Shown here one piece after another: positions 5,418 to 5,957 of a stretch of DNA of 5,957 nt; position 1 is the stretch's first letter; the number at the start of each line of letters is the position of its first letter. The translations under genes and the position numbers were made by a program. The DNA comes from Methanothrix sp. (GTDB lineage: Archaea > Halobacteriota > Methanosarcinia > Methanotrichales > Methanotrichaceae), in NCBI GenBank assembly GCA_028682845.1, contig JAJRAT010000051.1:1-5957 (forward strand), given 5' to 3'. The notes under the pieces are model-generated. The model was not told the DNA's origin. It did no database searches and saw nothing but the letters and a program-made list of their open reading frames with translations.

Positions 5418-5445
5418 GGTTTAGCGAAACGAAAATCGCTAAACC
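5418..5445. terminator. Perfect 10-bp stem, 8-base loop hairpin
   Basis: GGTTTAGCGA (5418-5427) and TCGCTAAACC (5436-5445) are perfect inverted complements around the loop AACGAAAA. The element sits about 40 bases after the stop codon of the small acidic gene and about 145 bases before elp3. It could terminate that gene, although no long T-run follows leftward (CCCAAAAG). It could equally be an operator for a dimeric regulator. Confidence 0.5.
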
Positions 5446-5485
5446 GCTGCAATTTTCAGATGCTGCTCCGATCGATTCCGCTCGA

Positions 5486-5782
5486 TTATTCCGGCTCACA
5501 CTCTCCGTTGGCCTGTGCGTTCAGGTACTCTTGCTCAATTTGTTTGGCCATGTTACAGCGCAAGAGACCGGAGAGGAACATGCCTGCCATGAGGGCGCGC
5601 TCGGCGGGCATTTCTTTCAGCGCCTCTTTGAGCCTTGAGATTGCCTCTTCCTCACTACTGACTTCCGGACTGAATAGCACATTTTTGATCTGGTCGCCGA
5701 TCTTGATCAGCTCTTCTGCAGGGATGTCGAAGAAGCCGCGCACAATCTCCAGGACCATTGATTCCTCGTTTGGATCGAACAT
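5486..5782 (-). CDS. Unrecognised small acidic helical protein
   Basis: 98 residues from ATG 5782, starting M-F-D-P-N-E-E-S-M-V-L-E-I-V. No family was recognised. The sequence is acidic (about twice as many Asp/Glu as Lys/Arg) and looks all-helical, with helices at about 7-18, 21-36, 43-57 and 60-90. The third is rich in Glu and Lys, and the fourth contains a hydrophobic stretch, A-L-M-A-G-M-F-L-S-G-L-L at 63-74, too short and interrupted for a secure membrane span. Two cysteines (76 and 95) are near the end. No ribosome site precedes the first ATG, whereas GAGG lies five bases before the in-frame ATG at 5758, so a 90-residue form starting M-V-L-E-I-V is possible. A TATA-like CCTATTTC near 5817-5810 would make the longer form nearly leaderless. 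It ends in TAA and is followed by the 5418-5445 hairpin. Confidence 0.65.
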   Translation of the reverse strand: MFDPNEESMVLEIVRGFFDIPAEELIKIGDQIKNVLFSPEVSSEEEAISRLKEALKEMPAERALMAGMFLSGLLRCNMAKQIEQEYLNAQANGECEPE

Positions 5783-5800
5783 AACAACGGCTTTGACAAT

Positions 5801-5957
5801 TCATGATGAAATAGGTTTGGCAGCTTTGGCCTTACCTCCCGCGACCTGGGGGAGCTGCATCATAAATCGAGTCGCATTTGCAGAAAGTTCCGCCGCGGTG
5901 GAGTACTCTTTGACGGAATACGGAATGGTTCCCGTTCATTTTTTCAGCCGACCGGCA
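5801..5957 (-). pseudogene. Possible gene end or broken small gene at the window edge
   Basis: In one minus-strand frame the window edge reads A-G-R-L-K-K then TGA (5938-5936), and continues in the same frame T-G-T-I-P-Y-S-V-K-E-Y-S-T-A-A-E-L-S-A-N and on to TGA at 5803-5801 (44 codons after the first stop). The second part looks protein-like but has no start codon. An ATG overlaps the first stop as ATGA (ATG at 5939-5937), but its own frame gives a less convincing 35-residue product; a single one-base shift soon after that ATG would join it to the protein-like frame. So this is either the end of an upstream gene followed by noncoding DNA, or a small gene with a frameshift in or near the A-run. 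No family was recognised. It lies 18 bases before the 98-residue gene. Confidence 0.3.

Larger units (their letters stand above)
5275..5485. other. Intergenic spacer upstream of elp3
   Basis: This 211-base spacer separates the unrecognised small gene from elp3. It contains the hairpin at 5418-5445 and a weak TATA-like GTATTTTG on the minus strand (5341-5334) that could drive elp3. There is also a 15-codon minus-strand reading frame (M-S-Q-S-K-T-I-Q-E-L-N-Y-C-V-H, ATG 5325) stopping four bases before the elp3 ATG at 5274. An imperfect direct repeat, TCTTGGATGGTCTTGGATTG, lies at 5301-5320. I see no RNA gene. Confidence 0.4.

Noticed and set aside
1..5957. General reassignment of UGA to an amino acid in this organism
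   Set aside because: thiN, the thioesterase and elp3 all end at TGA at the expected family lengths, and cysteine and tryptophan use their standard codons throughout.

Overview
The window reads as euryarchaeal DNA of moderately high GC, most likely from a methanogen (my guess is the Methanothrix/Methanosaeta side of Methanosarcinales, low confidence). The archaeal signature comes from a ribosomal protein S8e gene, an archaeal-type Elp3 with the short Cx4Cx2C radical-SAM motif, a stand-alone ThiN-type thiamine phosphate synthase, a DUF1922-like zinc-ribbon gene, and TATA-box promoters upstream of genes. Almost everything is on the minus strand; only the small hotdog-fold thioesterase is on the plus strand.

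Layout from left to right. Positions 1-209 (minus) hold the N-terminal two thirds of a UPF0060/YnfA membrane protein, cut by the window edge. Positions 247-1359 (minus) encode a PurM/HypE-like AIR-synthase-related enzyme, and 1340-1930 (minus) encode ThiN. These three look like one operon (thiN, then PurM-like, then ynfA), with a 20-base overlap between the first two and 37 bases before the third. A leader with a possible eroded coding remnant on the minus strand (about 2046-2195) separates them from the plus-strand thioesterase (2246 or 2264 to 2677), which has a clear TATA box at 2210-2217.

Convergent to the thioesterase is a minus-strand pair: rps8e (3040-3423) followed 16 bases later by a gene of the DUF1922 zinc-ribbon type (2814-3023). 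The DUF1922 gene is intact over all 69 codons except that codon 24, where the family has its third metal-binding cysteine, is TGA. It is the most interesting object in the window: a one-base nonsense lesion, a sequence error, or recoding at a cysteine site. UGA is the ordinary terminator of thiN, the thioesterase and elp3 here, which argues against a general reassignment.

Upstream of rps8e lie a GC-rich structured intergenic stretch and the minus-strand elp3 gene (3682-5274), a complete radical SAM/acetyltransferase tRNA-modifying enzyme. Further upstream are a 211-base spacer containing a perfect 10-bp hairpin (5418-5445), an unrecognised acidic 98-residue protein (5486-5782, minus), and an ambiguous gene edge (5801-5957, minus).

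Functional themes are cofactor biosynthesis (thiamine phosphate plus a PurM-fold enzyme), translation (S8e and Elp3 wobble-uridine modification), and small accessory proteins. I see no mobile element, CRISPR array, tRNA or rRNA.
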